Shown here: positions 15,726 through 44,255 of the stretch, piece after piece
Layout of the letters: every line of letters begins with the position of its first letter
Numbering within the stretch: position 1 is the first letter of the stretch
NCBI RefSeq assembly: GCF_964204865.1
Contig: NC_135257.1
Span: forward strand, 12,298,151 to 12,362,150
DNA: 64,000 nt
Reading direction: 5' to 3'
Source: Styela clava
Taxonomy: Eukaryota > Chordata > Ascidiacea > Stolidobranchia > Styelidae
Notes under the pieces: generated by a model
What the model was told of the DNA's origin: nothing
Databases searched by the model: none
The model's input: the letters and a program-made list of their open reading frames with translations, nothing else
Translations under genes and position numbers: made by a program

Positions 15726-16589
15726 CTGCGTTAATCAAAAATTAAAACACAGAAGAAAAATAAATAAATTATGGGAGTACCATCAGCACCATTACCTGTG
15801 GGCAAACGATAAAAATGGGGGACGAGGGCCACGTAGTGAACTAAGCATTAACTTGTGATCCGTGTTTACCAACCCCCGGATTCACCTTTCTCTTTGAACT
15901 TACCAGCGCTCAACAATGATAATAAGGTAACAAAATGATGGCACTTGTATTTTGAATAGAGACCTCTATTCGCAAATTTGCAGAATTGTGAGTAGCTTCT
16001 TATCTATAACCAGATATCGATTTTGAAAATGGAAAACGCAACTACGTAATGATTTAGAATCCAACATTGGAGTCAAACTTCAAAATAATTATTTTCTCAA
16101 ATCATAACGCCTTAGTTCTTCGAATATTTAATACGATGAATATTCTTTCTTTTAGACTTTTTTGTGTCAAATGTCATTTTTATTATAAAAACAATTCAAA
16201 AATAGTTTCTAATATATTAAATACATATCAAATGTCTTCATACAGTGTTATAGGTGTAAATTAATCTTAGTACCATAATAAAATTTGCACTCGCATTATT
16301 GAAACCTTACCAGCTGAAACCGACAAAAAAATTAAAAAGCACAACATAATTGTTGAGGAAAAATAAAATCAAAAACGAAATAATTAACCAAAAACCTTAT
16401 TTTTTTCAAATACTGATGGGATCAATTTACATTTTTAAACAAAATATCCTTATTTTCCATGATTTTAAAATCTGGAATATCGAAATATTAAAATGATATC
16501 TAATTTGAGTTAAGAAAGTCTAGATCGGCAAAACTGAAAGCACTGGATCAAACTGAAACTTGCGGAAAAAAGCATGATAAAGCAAAAGT

Positions 16590-32115
<15,526 letters not shown>

Positions 32116-32815
32116 TTCGATGACTCAGTCCTTTGCCTAGAAGCTTCTTTCAATATAAAACATTAATATATTTTAGGCAAGTCTGTCATTTTGCACTAGA
32201 CCCGTATCACGAACACCACAAGAGCGCACTAAACTGCCAATCATCGGCAAGTCGCGGTGCGTCTCCATGGTAATTTCGGCAAGGATCCATGACGGGTAAA
32301 GGTCATTATTTTATAATAACAAATTCTTAGAAACAGCATGGATTCTGATTAACTCGTCGGATGTGACGTCTCCTTCCATGACGTTCCAAAGCAAGCATTT
32401 CTTTAAACACCTAGCTTAAATGATAACTGCCAAGTCTTATGATAGCTGCCAAACAAATAATTCAGATAATCACATCAATCAGCATGTAACTCAAGCATAT
32501 GGGCAGTATTATTTTAAGAAGATCGATTTTTCAAATATCCAAAATTTAAATAAATCGAGACGGTAACTTTTTAAACCGAAAAAGATTTGGACAAGAGTCT
32601 ACCTAGAGAACACATATCGAATCTTTTGTAGAAAGTGCGCACCACTAATGCAAAATCAAATGTGAGATTTGAGAAAAAACGCCACGTTCTAAAAACAAAA
32701 TTAATAATTATCGAGGTTGGGGTTCGGGTTAGGAATGATTTGAAAGTTTGATTTTCTAGCGCGATCTGTATCCCTATCTGAATAATTGTTATTTTTTTCT
32801 TTTTAGCGGTGACGG
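32116..32815. other. Upstream region of IQCA1
   Basis: Non-coding, relatively balanced base composition between about 32090 and 32400, where the IQCA1 promoter should lie because the start codon is at 32113-32115 on the minus strand. No recognisable gene or repeat. Confidence 0.35.
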
Positions 32816-33470
32816 GGGCTTTCTACAAAAGATTCCAAATAGCTTTTGCAATGCGTCCTAGTTTATCTAGACTTTTGGGCATAATCATATACAAACATAA
32901 TTTCCGAGCGCAAACAAAATTACCCCGATTTTATTTTTATTTTCAAAGAAGAAATTAAGAAATTTATAAATTCTGTTTTTTTTTGGATCACGCTCATAAC
33001 ACGGAATTTTATATGTAGGCTACGTCACATATATGTCTGAAGTAATGCAAAATCATAATTTGGTTGTTTACATCAGCTTGAATTTGTGCAAAGCTTTTCA
33101 ATTTCAGAAAATATTACACAAGAATACTTGGAATTGGAGAACACCTAAATTGGCCACGTGTAGCGCATGTTTGAAAAACAATTTTTGTCGAAATGATCAG
33201 CTGGAATTTCCTATAATTTCCCTGAAAACCGAATTGGTAACGATGCCTTATACCAGTAAAATGGTACCATTGATGCCTGTACAGTCTGAACTCTAAAGTC
33301 TACATATTCATAGCAACTCTTTCCTGTGAAGGCAATGTACCATAATTAAAAACCTAAATATGCGAGAGCAATTCAATTTTGAAATTAAGGATATAATACA
33401 ATCCTTATAGAATTTTTGTTTCATGTAACATAAATTCCCATTTGCAAACTCGTAGGCTATATTACATACA

Positions 33471-33545
33471 GTGTTTCCCCGAAAATAAGACCTACCCTGA
33501 AAATAAGCCCTAGTTTTATTTTTCGGAGGAAAATTGAAATAGGTG
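33471..33545. mobile_element. hAT-like end fragment (cagtgtttccccgaaaataa)
   Basis: The sequence cagtgtttccccgaaaataa followed by gacctaccctgaaaataagc is a transposon terminus type seen widely in animal genomes. A shorter relative, gcgtttccccgaaaataaaac, is at about 53081. No matching opposite end or clear target duplication is visible here, so only a fragment is claimed. It is absent from the parallel positions of the other two units of the triplication. Confidence 0.5.
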
Positions 33546-34441
33546 ATTTTTCATGGAAAAAATCGTCTCAAACAGTGACAAGTTTCTGCGAACCTTTTAA
33601 GAAAAGAATGGCCATCAAGCATCATGCAGGGTCAAATTGCGGTAAAATATCTTGGTGACCTCGTTTATGGTCTCACAATACATTTATTCATAAAGAGTCG
33701 TAAGTAGGATATATGAAGATCCGAACAATATGTATGTGGCGCTCAAGAAACGCGTTTATTCACCTACTCGGAGTTACCAAAAATCAGATTCAATGTTCTA
33801 AAACTCGTTGATGAACGCATTCATTGAATAATGCCATGTAAACGTTCATTTCAGATGTCTTATTATAGGTCAAAACTGGCGAAGACTTTGGCGATCAGTG
33901 GCAACATTGATGTTTGTTTATCTACAATAAGTACAAAAAACTAACACAAAATGTTGTTTTCATCTGGCATTTCCATACAAAATGTTCAATGCAAATATCA
34001 ATTTCCATTTTCCAACATGTTCCATGGACCATGCAACATGTTTAGCGTTATGAGTTAGCTTTGATAATATATAGGTTTTTAATTAGTGAATATTGATTAG
34101 ATTTCATAACTAGTGCTTTTGAGAAATCGAAATTCCATCACCCTGTGACAAACTTGATATTTTATGAACAATCCCATGTGCCAGAAAATTTCAGAAATAT
34201 GTATGAAATATCATAACATAAGCCTTTGAGTGAATTTTTATAAGCTGAAATAATAAAAAAAATGATTTTTGTCCGTCTATTAAGGGCAGTCATATCACAC
34301 AATTCCCGTATTTTCTCACTCGCAAATAAATAACCAGTTTAGTTTTGTCATTCGCGTCAGTTAGTGAGTGATCTTTAGCTAATAGTTAAGTTGTCCTCAT
34401 TGCCACAGAATCAGACAACAGAGTCTGTTTTACTTTAATTT

Positions 34442-34527
34442 TTAGTTCATCTTTTGTATAGCATCAAACAGTGTTTGAGCAATATGTTCCATGCCAAATT
34501 TGGCAACTTCTGCATCACTGAAGGCTT
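34442..34527 (-). pseudogene. Isolated coding-like terminal exon, family unknown
   Basis: On the minus strand the frame reads AFSDAEVAKFGMEHIAQTLF and ends DAIQKMN plus TAA. Its composition is strikingly protein-like compared with neighbouring frames. An AG precedes it, but the polypyrimidine tract is poor and the frame is closed just upstream by TAA, so it would need splicing. A diverged partial copy of the same DNA lies about 147 bases to the right (near 34647), where the frame is not kept. I do not recognise the family. It may be the last exon of an unseen gene or a decayed fragment. Confidence 0.3.
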
Positions 34528-37037
34528 CTTACTCTTACATAAAATTCAAGCAATTTTAGGGAGCAGTCGGTTACTTTTTCATACGCTGCCATGCTATAGG
34601 TTTTTTATCGGTAAATCTAGATTAGACTTCAAAACATACATTCTTTGACAACTTCTGTATCACTAAAACGCTTGTTTTCATGCCTTCATGAAATTCTAAA
34701 ACTATTTTTAGATACTACTCGGTTACTTTTTCTTGAGCTCACGGAGAGGGCTACTTGGAATTTGAAATTTTTTGGAGTTGTCACTTGTATAGCGCATGTT
34801 TAAAAAACAATTTTCATTGAAATATTCAGCGGGAGTTTCCTATAATTTTCATGGAAACCGTTTTGGGAACGATGTTTAATACCAGTCGAATGATAGCATT
34901 ATTGCCTGTACAAAGACAACATATATTCACAGCAACTCTTTTTCATGAGGGCAATGTTTGATAATTGGAAACATGAAAAATGCAGGAGCACGTTATTTTT
35001 GAAATGAGGTATATAATAGAATTCTGTATAGGTTAAAACAATATGCTTAAGTCGGACATTTCCGTTTTTCCTATAACGCACAATTTCATTTGCAAACTAG
35101 GACATTGTGTTAAATATTTACGGAAAAATAGTCGCGAGCATTCTCTATTTTCTGCGAAACTTTAAATGAAAGAATGGTCTTAAATTATTACGTAGTGTCA
35201 AATTGAGGACATGTACGTTCACATACCCGGGGGAATCATTTAAAACTCGTTTTTAAACGCACATTGATTATGTCATGCCGTGTAAACAGTTTTATTGCAA
35301 ACTCGAATATCTTATCAGTACAATGCTGTGACAACTTTAGCAATTAGTTTCGACATTAATCTTAGTCCGTATACTGTACACAATTTGTACAAAAAATAGG
35401 ACAAAATGTTGTTTTGATCTGGCTTTTTCATGCATCTGGCTCTCTACAAAAGATTCCAGATGGCTTCTCTGGAAACGTCCTAGATTACTAAAACTTTTGG
35501 TTATAATCATACATTAACATAATTTCGAGCGCAAACAAAAGTAACCAAGAAATTAAAAAGAAGAAAATAATCGGCGATTGTAGCCAAATGCAATCGCACC
35601 CGTTATTAGCGAAATTTCAAAAAAGGGGAGGGGGGTCGACAAACATTAATTAAACAACCATTTACGGTATCTCATCATCTATATTTAAAATAATTTTTCC
35701 AATGGCAAGGAGACAATATGGACCACTCTACATTATTAAGAATTTTTTTTTTTAATCATGTCTTTTGAATCTGGTTTACGGTTTGCCCTTATCTTTTATC
35801 ATTCAATTGTGCTCAAAACAAAGTTTGCATTTATATTTCGAGAGAATACTTGGAATTTGACAACCCCTAGTTTGTCACGTGTAACACATGTTTAAAAACC
35901 AATTTTTGTCCAAATGATCAGCTTGAATTTCCTAAAATTTTCCAATGAATGCATTGATGACTGTACAAAGTCTACATATTTATGCACCTCTTTCTTATGA
36001 AGTCAATGTTTTACAATTGAAAAGCATATTAATTTAAAGTGAGGTATATAACAGAATTTTCTGAAAAATGAAAACAATCTATTTCAGTTGAATATTTCCG
36101 TTTTTCATATAACGTACAATTCAATTTGCGATCTCGGACCTTGTGTTGAAATGGTTTTCAGAAAAATAGTCTCAAGCAGTCATTATTATTTTCTGCGAAA
36201 CTTTAAATAAACTAATGGACTAAAAATTTTTACGTAGTGTCAAATTGCGGACATGTACGGCCTGATACTTGGGGAATAATTGAAAACCCGTTTTTTTTTT
36301 TCAACACACATTCATTATGTTATGCCGCGTAAACAGTTTCATTGCAAACTCGAATATTTTATCAGAAGCACAATGCTGTGACAACTTAGGCAATCGGTTT
36401 TAACATAAATTTTTGTCCGTCTACAATTTGTACAAAAAAACTAGAAGAAATTTTGTTTTCGTTTGTCATTTCCATGCAAAATATAAGCGAACATCTATAT
36501 TTCATTATACAATATTTAAGGCAACATTTTTAGTTTAATATAAATTGGTTTTAATAATCTACGGACATTTAATTGGTGTCTGACTGAAGTAAGAATCAAA
36601 TATTGATTATATTTTTAAACTAGTGAGCTTCAAATGACTTGAAATGAGAAATCATAATTACAGTACCCTGTGACGAACTCGATACTTTATTAACCACCTT
36701 GTGCGCCAGAATTTGAGAAATGTGTATAAAATATAACGGCTCAAAAAATATCACAAATTCATATACACTTCATCTTTGGATGAAAAGTGCTACATTTATA
36801 CAAAACATCAAATTTCACTTTAAATAATTAAGGTTTGAAGAAACAAAAAAAAACTTTTTTTGTGTTTTTGATTGCGTGCTGCTTCTCTGAATTGACTTCC
36901 AAAAAAACGAATGTTGCATAACCCCTGCTTATGCAAGTAAAACATTCATACGTGTCCAAATAATTGCAGAAGAACGGGTGTTCATGCTAGTTATAAAATA
37001 GTAAAAAAGGAAAAAAAATTTCCCGTCTCTGGCCTGG

Positions 37038-37045
37038 ATATATAA
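37038..37045 (+). promoter_or_regulatory. TATA box of the thrombospondin gene
   Basis: The word atatataa lies about 85 bases upstream of the ATG at 37129 in an otherwise mixed sequence, so a transcription start near 37070 and a 5' UTR of about 60 bases would fit. Distance and sequence are consistent with a TATA box; no expression data are available. Confidence 0.5.
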
Positions 37046-37128
37046 CGTTCTGCTACTTGCAAATTGGTCAGTTTGGTCGTGTTCTCATAGATGCAAACAT
37101 CAAGAATCTTTTCTAATAAAGAGCAAAG

Positions 37129-40100
37129 ATGGTTAAAGCATTCAATATTTTGGCGCTATTGTGCATGGGGGTAATTTCGTTTCCAACAATTTTTGGCCGT
37201 AAGTTATTGCTTTTTTTATTTTTTATCTCCAGACACTCTCAAATCTCATAAACGGTCTGCAAAAACTGATAAAAGTTTGGCATTGCAAATTGCAAACGGA
37301 ATCTTCATTTTATACATTGTCACTATTGGTAATACATTCTGCAATTCAGCGCGTTTTCGAAGATAGGCTATGAATATACATTGAGGGGGTGCCTCATCAA
37401 TGACTTTTACGTCTCCCGAGTTTATTTCTAATTGAGAGAACAATTGTAATGGGGAGTATCTAAAATACACCATACGCCTATTTTTTTCAAGGCAAACTTT
37501 ATATATAGTAAAGGACGGCGAATCTATATATACTAAAATGAACATGTATTGCAAAATTGTGTGAACGTTTTATTGATAGAATGTAATAATTTATATTATT
37601 CCAATTGTTACAGGTAAACATGCGAGGGGTAAAAGCCCGACGCCAGTAGATGGTTTTGCAAAACTTGCCGAAGAGATTGGGAAGTTGACACTCGCAACAC
37701 AGAAAATGACGCAAGCAATTCTTGAGTGCAAAGCATGTGGTATGAAGATTAAAACCTAAGCTAATAAAAAGTATTAAACATTTACGTAGATGCTATCAGA
37801 CATCGATTACAAAAGTTAAAGTAAATTTCACATTGCGAAAATGATTACTGGAAGTAAATTTTGTGAAATTTTATGAAAATCATTCGATCATCTCTAATTT
37901 ATAGCAATATATATCTATTTTTAGGAATAGATCGAAAAGATGATTGTGATCTCAGCAACCCTTGCTTTACTGGTGTTGAATGCACTAATGTAGAAAGAGG
38001 CGTGAAGTGTGGTCCTTGTCCTGAAGGCTATATGGGTGATGGAAAAACATGCACATTTATAAAGGAAGTGAGTTGGCAAATTTACAATGTTTCTCGCCGA
38101 AAAAAGTTCTATTAGTCATAAAATCAGCATCAAATTTACGAGTATTTGTGGAAATATAAGCCCCTACATCATAAATTCCTAAAATGGTATTGAATAAAAA
38201 GTTTCATTCATTTGTTTAATTAAAGTGCCCGGTAGGCCAAGCCGGAAACGGGATTCACTGCGGGAAAGATAGTGATAATGATGGGCAGCCAGACGAAAAA
38301 CTGCCATGCGAAGAACAGTCCTGTCAGAAGGATAATTGTGTAAATATACCAAATAGTGGACAGGAGGACAGGGATGGAGATGGAATTGGCGATTCTTGCG
38401 ATGACGATATTGACGATGACGGCAGAAAAAATACAGATGTGAAAATTATTTTTATTGATTTCTTCTTACCTCTCTTGCAAGGTATGATGCAGTATTTGCG
38501 AATATCCGAAATCTTAAAATTTTTTTTTTTAGTGCTGAAATAATTCCCAATGTTAATAATGATGATGTGTGAGTATCTAAACAAAATTGTGAACTCTAAT
38601 TACATTCTATACCTTATATTCAGCATTCTGAAAATAGATAAGATTGCTTTCCGATGATCGCAGAGAAGTTATTGCCAAATTTTATTGGAGCTTGATTGAG
38701 GGCATGTGGAGGATCTGTGTAAATTGATTAGCACCTTCAAAACGTATAGGAATTTTTACTTTTACTTATAGCTATACACAGATCTAATTTTGATTTTTCA
38801 GGACAATTGCAAATACATTGCGAATAAAGGGCAAGAAGATGGGGATGGAGACGGTGTGGGCGATGCATGTGATAATTGCATATCTGTCCAAAATTTCCAA
38901 CAATTCGATGTTGATAAAGACGGATTAGGCGATGAGTGTGATGATGATAAAGATGGGGATGGTAAGTAAGAATATCAGACAAAATATCTCATAGTGACGT
39001 ATTTTATCAATGCTGAAATTAGTGTGGTACTTAGAGGGAATTTGGCTCCGCTTAACGACCTAAAATTGTGTTATGACGCCACTATCTTTATCGAAGTATT
39101 GCATTGTGACATTTGATTTATTCCCATCCGATTGAACAGCAGGCTATTTTTGACCCAAATCTGATATTGTTTTAAAGTAGTTAGAGTTTTCATAGTCTAT
39201 ATCGAAGAAATTATGACTGTACAACACTGTTGCAAACAACTGATGCCTTTAAGTTCGTTCATTTTTAAGTACGTTTTGCTAGATCATGACAATTCTGATG
39301 ACAACTGTCCAAATATTCCAAACGAGAGTCAGCTTGATAGAGACGGGGATAACGTAGGAGATGTGTGCGATAATTGTCCAGATGAAGAAAATCCAGACCA
39401 AAAAGATTCGGATTCTGATCTTGTAGGCGATTTGTGTGACCATGACCAGGTAATGTTTGAAATACTGTAATAATAAGACAGGGCAAGCTAATTGCTACGT
39501 TAGCTTTGGTTTACATTGATGTAAATGGAATGGCAAATACCAAATAGTCAATGTACATTGTTCAGAAATTCTTGGATATCTATTGATAATGATAGATAAT
39601 ATTGTCTACCGGTCTTGTGGCATGAGGTGATCGTACGGTTGTCTTGGATTTTTCGCGGACCCCTGGCCACAGAAAACCCTCTCTATACTTTACTACTGTA
39701 TTCTAACATTTTTTAAGCTTATTTTAAGAGCGTTTGTGCGAGCGGGCGCTTACAAACTAGTTTGCACGTTTAAAAGCATCATTTTTATTAATATATACGA
39801 GTATATTTAACCACGTGCCGTTTGCTCGCTAATTTTGGCCTAATCCATCGCAGCTTTTTCGAGACTAATTTTAAATTGTTGAAACTAAATGAAAGACGTA
39901 ATGACAATTCATTTTTTGGTTTACAAGCAATTTTTGGAAACACAGAGGAAAATTGACCAATACCTCGCAAACCCCGAAAACGATGCATTGTTTAAAACCA
40001 TGCTTAAATATCTTTCTGGGGGGGCTGCTGCTAAAATACAATATATATACCATTGTCAACTTGCTGATTGGCCATTGTTACGGAGATAAACACAGTAATC

Positions 40101-43100
40101 AATGCTCGGGGAAACATCCATTTTGCGCTTGGGTTAATATTGCACCCGATTTCTCTATCCTTTTATTTTTCTAGATGATCTTTTTGTGCAGACAATTTTG
40201 ATAAGAATTAAATAAATCAAATCGTAAAATTTAGGACCGGGATAAGGACGGTGTTCAAGACGATAAAGACAATTGTCCGGATATCATCAACAGTGGACAA
40301 CTTGATACTGACAAGGATGGACTAGGCACGTAATCCAATATTGAAATTGAAAACTGCAAATGACCACAATCGAGACACAACACCTTCATAATCGACAAGA
40401 GAATTAAAATAAATAAATATTTTGACGACAAATTAAAAATGATATATATATGATTTGTTATATGGTGTGTTTCAAAAATAGGATAGTAATATAGCCTAAT
40501 GCTTGTTTGATTAAAATATTTGTATTATCAATAATAATACCAAATGATGCAAAAAACTATCATACAGACTTATTGAAAAAATCATAATTTTAGGCGATGC
40601 CTGTGATGACGATGATGATGATGACGGCATAACTGATGAGAACGATAACTGTAGATTGGTTGCAAACCCCGATCAGAAAGATAAAAATAGTGAGTGTGAA
40701 ATTAATTGTGTAGTGAAACATGACAAAAAGTACTTTGAGATTGTGTTAATTTGTCGCATACTTTTTTGTAGAAAACAGTGTAGGAGACGCATGTGAGGAT
40801 GATTTTGACGGTGATGAAGTACCAGACGAGAATGATGCTTGCCCAAAGAATGCTAATATTCAGAAAACGGATTTCCGAGATTTACAACAAATTAATCTTG
40901 ATCCAAGTGGCTCTGAACCACCAAATTGGGTGGTAACACACAATGTATGTAGCAATAAAAACTCACAAATCACAACTTTTATTGTTTACAACACTTCTCC
41001 AATTTTAAATCGTATACTTAAATATGGGCAGCATGAATGAACGCCCGTGATGTGCCGAAAACTTAGCCTAATTTCATATTAAAGCACCCAAAGAAGTAGC
41101 ATTATAAAAACATCATATACATTTTCATATATTCCGACGTGGATTGTACAAACATTGATATAAAAGATAAACGTTGCTGATCTTCGATTGGCTTTAGATT
41201 TCCGATTTTAGAAAGCCTTAAAGTCTTTTTCACAGTCGAACAAACTGCTAGGCAAATAAAGATTGTACATTATTTTGCAATTTATTTCAGGGTAAAGAGA
41301 TTACAGAAACCAAGAACAGTGATCCTGCGCTGGCAGTCGGTGATACTGCATTCAACGGAGTTGATTTCTATGGAACATTATTTGTGAATACCAATACTGA
41401 TGACGATTTCATAGGTTTTGTTTTTGGGTTCCAGGTGTGATTTTAATTAGTTTGCAATTTGATAAACAGAAAAAATGCAAGTAAATCGATTATCTCCGAT
41501 TGCGATTGTCTTTTTTCATCTCGCGATTTCATTTCGCAAGCTTCCTTCATCCGCACCGTTTCTCTCTTATATACATCTTGTATTGGAGCAAATGTGCGAA
41601 ATACCGACAATTGAATACTTAATTAATAGGTAATTTATTTTACAGGATAGCAGTAGATTTTACGTCGCACAATGGAAGCAGGCTGATCAAGGTGTTTCTA
41701 AAGCTGGATTTCAAATAAAGGTCAGAGGTTGAGAATAATTACCTTTGATGGTTATCTCTTTCACACATATATATATGGTATATATATATATATAAAGTCG
41801 CGTCCTTCATTAATCTAGGTTACATTTGTGAAACATACGTCATTGCACTTGAATTATTCATTGCAAAATGACCGTTGAACCTATCTTGCTGCCACTTTGA
41901 AATTACCACTTAAACGCAATGAGCAATCAACATGAATACAGCTGTAAATAAATTATTGGATCACTGAATAATTAAATATCCATAATTTGAATGGATATAG
42001 AACGAAATTACCGATCTTATTTCAGTCTTTACTAACTTTCGTAATTGTTTAAAATAATGTTACGTTTGAATATATATATATTTAGGCGTTAAACAATAGA
42101 ATGAGCATAATTTTGTTCGTTACTTAAAAAAAGATCTTTAATATTGTATACCACCACAAACAGGTTATTGAATCTCAAACTGGTCCAGCGAAACAGTTAG
42201 CTAATGCTCTGTGGAAAGGTTCAAGTACAGAAGGCCAAGCTAAACTTATCTGGATTGATCCAGCAAATAAGGGATGGAAGGATAAAACGTCATACCGGTG
42301 GGAATTGATCCACAGACCTTCAGTTGGATATATCAAGTTGAGAATATACCAAGGAACCTCATTAGTACGGTGGCTATATGTTTTAGAACCTAAAATTAGA
42401 TAGTGGTCATACACAGTAGAACCTGAGGAAATTATGTCTCAGTTATAGGTTCGGGATGGCAAAATAAGTGTACTCTATTTTTTCTCGTTCGATTTGAAAC
42501 ATTTTCATATAAAAACATCAAATACTGCGTGGAACAATAAAAAAAAAGTACTTGGTTGTACTTTATATTCTAAAATTACGAGCGCGTATAAAAACACAGC
42601 TTTATATATGGCTCAGTTCAGTTCAAATATTCATGCAAGTCTTATATTGCCCTAATTAATTTATAAGTATTCTAAATTTTAGTTGACTGATAGCGGAGTA
42701 GTTAAAGATGAAACGTTCAAGGGAGGAAGACTAGGTGTTTACTGTTATTCACAAGAGAACATCATTTGGTCAGATGTCGAGTACAGATGCAATGGTAAGA
42801 CTAACAAGTTTCTTATTCATAAAAACTGCTGTACAAGACACTTAATGCTTAGGCTAATTAATCCTCAAGCGTATTTAAAACAAACACTTTAAAATCATAA
42901 TTACTTCCTATTTGCGTAATTAGCGTATCTAATAATTAGTTTAACATATAGACAGCGCCGGGCCATGCGTTTTAGAAGCCCTATAGGCAATGGAGACTTG
43001 GGTACTATAGCTATATATTAATAGTGATGAAACTAGTGTTATCTGAAGAAAACTACGACAAGTAATATTCGATACTAAGGCCAAGCTATGATTGGGTATA

Positions 43101-43391
43101 TTTCAGAATTTATTTTTTCAAACTAATATTAGGCGGATCAATATTGAGGCCTGGAGCGTCTGACGAACTCGAATTATTTATTAAACATCGATGCACCATT
43201 AAAATTTCGTCTTTTAAAATTTCTGTGGTGCCCGCTTTCTCTTTGTACCCTACGTACGTGCTTATTTTGCCTAATGGTTAATCCATGCCTGCATATAGAT
43301 ATCATTAACGAGACGAGAATAATATGTTCAGGACCTTCAATTCATATCTCAATTTTCAGAAACACTGCCATTCGATTACCAAAGCAGTTAG
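37129..43391 (+). CDS. THBS: Short COMP-type (group B) thrombospondin, 14 exons, 600 aa
   Basis: Secreted calcium-binding matrix glycoprotein. Exons: 37129-37198, 37614-37739, 37925-38067, 38226-38438, 38802-38961, 39283-39449, 40235-40325, 40594-40689, 40772-40944, 41291-41434, 41646-41720, 42164-42364, 42683-42794, 43360-43391. Residues 1-23 are a signal peptide ([15 protein letters not shown]...). Residues about 30-65 form an assembly coiled coil ending ECKACG, the cysteine pair that links subunits. One EGF-like domain (about 70-107) follows, then the Asp-rich type 3 repeats (about 125-375, e.g. [19 protein letters not shown]), then the C-terminal lectin-like domain ([32 protein letters not shown]). 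There is no N-terminal laminin-G or procollagen domain, as in COMP. EGF-like domains 2 and 3 and most of 4 are missing. The intron after exon 8 (40326-40593) starts with GC. Confidence 0.95.
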
Positions 43392-43582
43392 AAACTGTCG
43401 TAACGTCAGATGGAGAAGAAGAAAAAGAATTCAGGATTGTTTTGTGAAAATGTGAAGTTTCTCAATGTACGTTGTTGACGTCGTGATTTGGTATATATAT
43501 ATATACTGTATATATTTCAGCAATGTGCAATGACAATTTCATTTTTAATTTTCAAATATATAGATATACATTGAAGATAAAA

Positions 43583-43588
43583 CAATAA
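43583..43588 (+). terminator. Polyadenylation signal of the thrombospondin gene
   Basis: AATAAA occurs about 190 bases after the stop codon at 43389-43391, the first good signal in the 3' UTR, so cleavage is expected shortly after 43600. Confidence 0.55.
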
Positions 43589-44079
43589 AGCTTCTCCGGA
43601 TATGAAAAGATTTCTCGATTCATTTTCTTATCGAATATTCAGACAGGAGTCAGGACTAACATGATTGTTCGGCTCGCAAGCGGGGCTGTTGAAATTGGCA
43701 TTTTTCAATGGAACGCATTTGTAGTTTTCCGGAGTCTGAGTCGAAATTTCAGACTTTTAAGGGGATACCAATAAAAGAAGTCAAAGGAAACATTGCATGA
43801 GCCAGAGATTTTGGTATCAGAGCTCGGAATTTTTTACAACCCGTAGTCTGGAATCGAAGTCAGTGTTGAAGCCAAAAGTGTTTGTAATGCAGAGTTCGGG
43901 AGTCCATCGCAAATTTTTCTCGACTCCGCTGCCTTGATCGAAAATAACAGCAAAAAACTTTCATATCTGTAACAGAGTTCTGCCCGCCCGTTGGCTGTGA
44001 GCTTACGATAGCTTATTAAGTATGTAGCATTTTTAGAATTTGCTTCAGATCAAACAGCACTATCAAAAAAAAACAAGAC

Positions 44080-44245
44080 AGCTATGCTCAAATATATGGA
44101 CACGTAGAGTCACATAATTTTGATGACGTCATAGCGAAAAAAAAGTAATAGCCTTCTGGAGAAAATTTTTATCTTTAACCACTAAAAATTTCAAAGCAAT
44201 TGGTCCAGTATTCGAAGAGAAAAGCGACTTTTAAAAACGTGTCAA
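44080..44245 (+). mobile_element. ggacacgt-family dispersed repeat, partial copy 1
   Basis: It starts agctatgctcaaatatatgg acacgt and runs through tgatgacgtcatagcg, aatagccttctggaga, caattggtccagtattcg and gaagagaaaagcgac to acgtgtcaag, where similarity stops. The same blocks recur at 45190, 45331, 46945, 56288, 62136 and 62599. Confidence 0.7.
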
Positions 44246-44255
44246 GCGGTACTGA

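Larger units (their letters stand above)
32816..36800. repeat. Degenerate segmental triplication upstream of the thrombospondin gene
   Basis: Three diverged units repeat the same order of landmarks: actttggaattt-type start with cacgtgtagcgcatgtttg, then tttcctataattt, then gcaactctttcctgtgaagg, then catctggcatttccat. Approximate units are 33115-34005, 34738-35440 and 35842-36485. A leader (acaaaagattcca ... cgagcgcaaacaaaa) precedes the first and third units at about 32820 and 35440. The first unit carries a hAT-like end (33471-33545). No conserved open frame runs through the units, so they look like non-coding or decayed sequence. Confidence 0.65.

Noticed and set aside
38533-38566. A possible micro-exon of the thrombospondin gene (after a poly-T/AG, reading [11 protein letters not shown])
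   Set aside because: It cannot be joined in phase. Splicing 38438 directly to 38802 gives [16 protein letters not shown], which has exactly the spacing expected between type 3 repeats.
41765-41800. Alternating (ta)n tract considered as an element end
   Set aside because: It is a simple dinucleotide repeat in an intron, like others near 60755 and 61985, with no associated structure.
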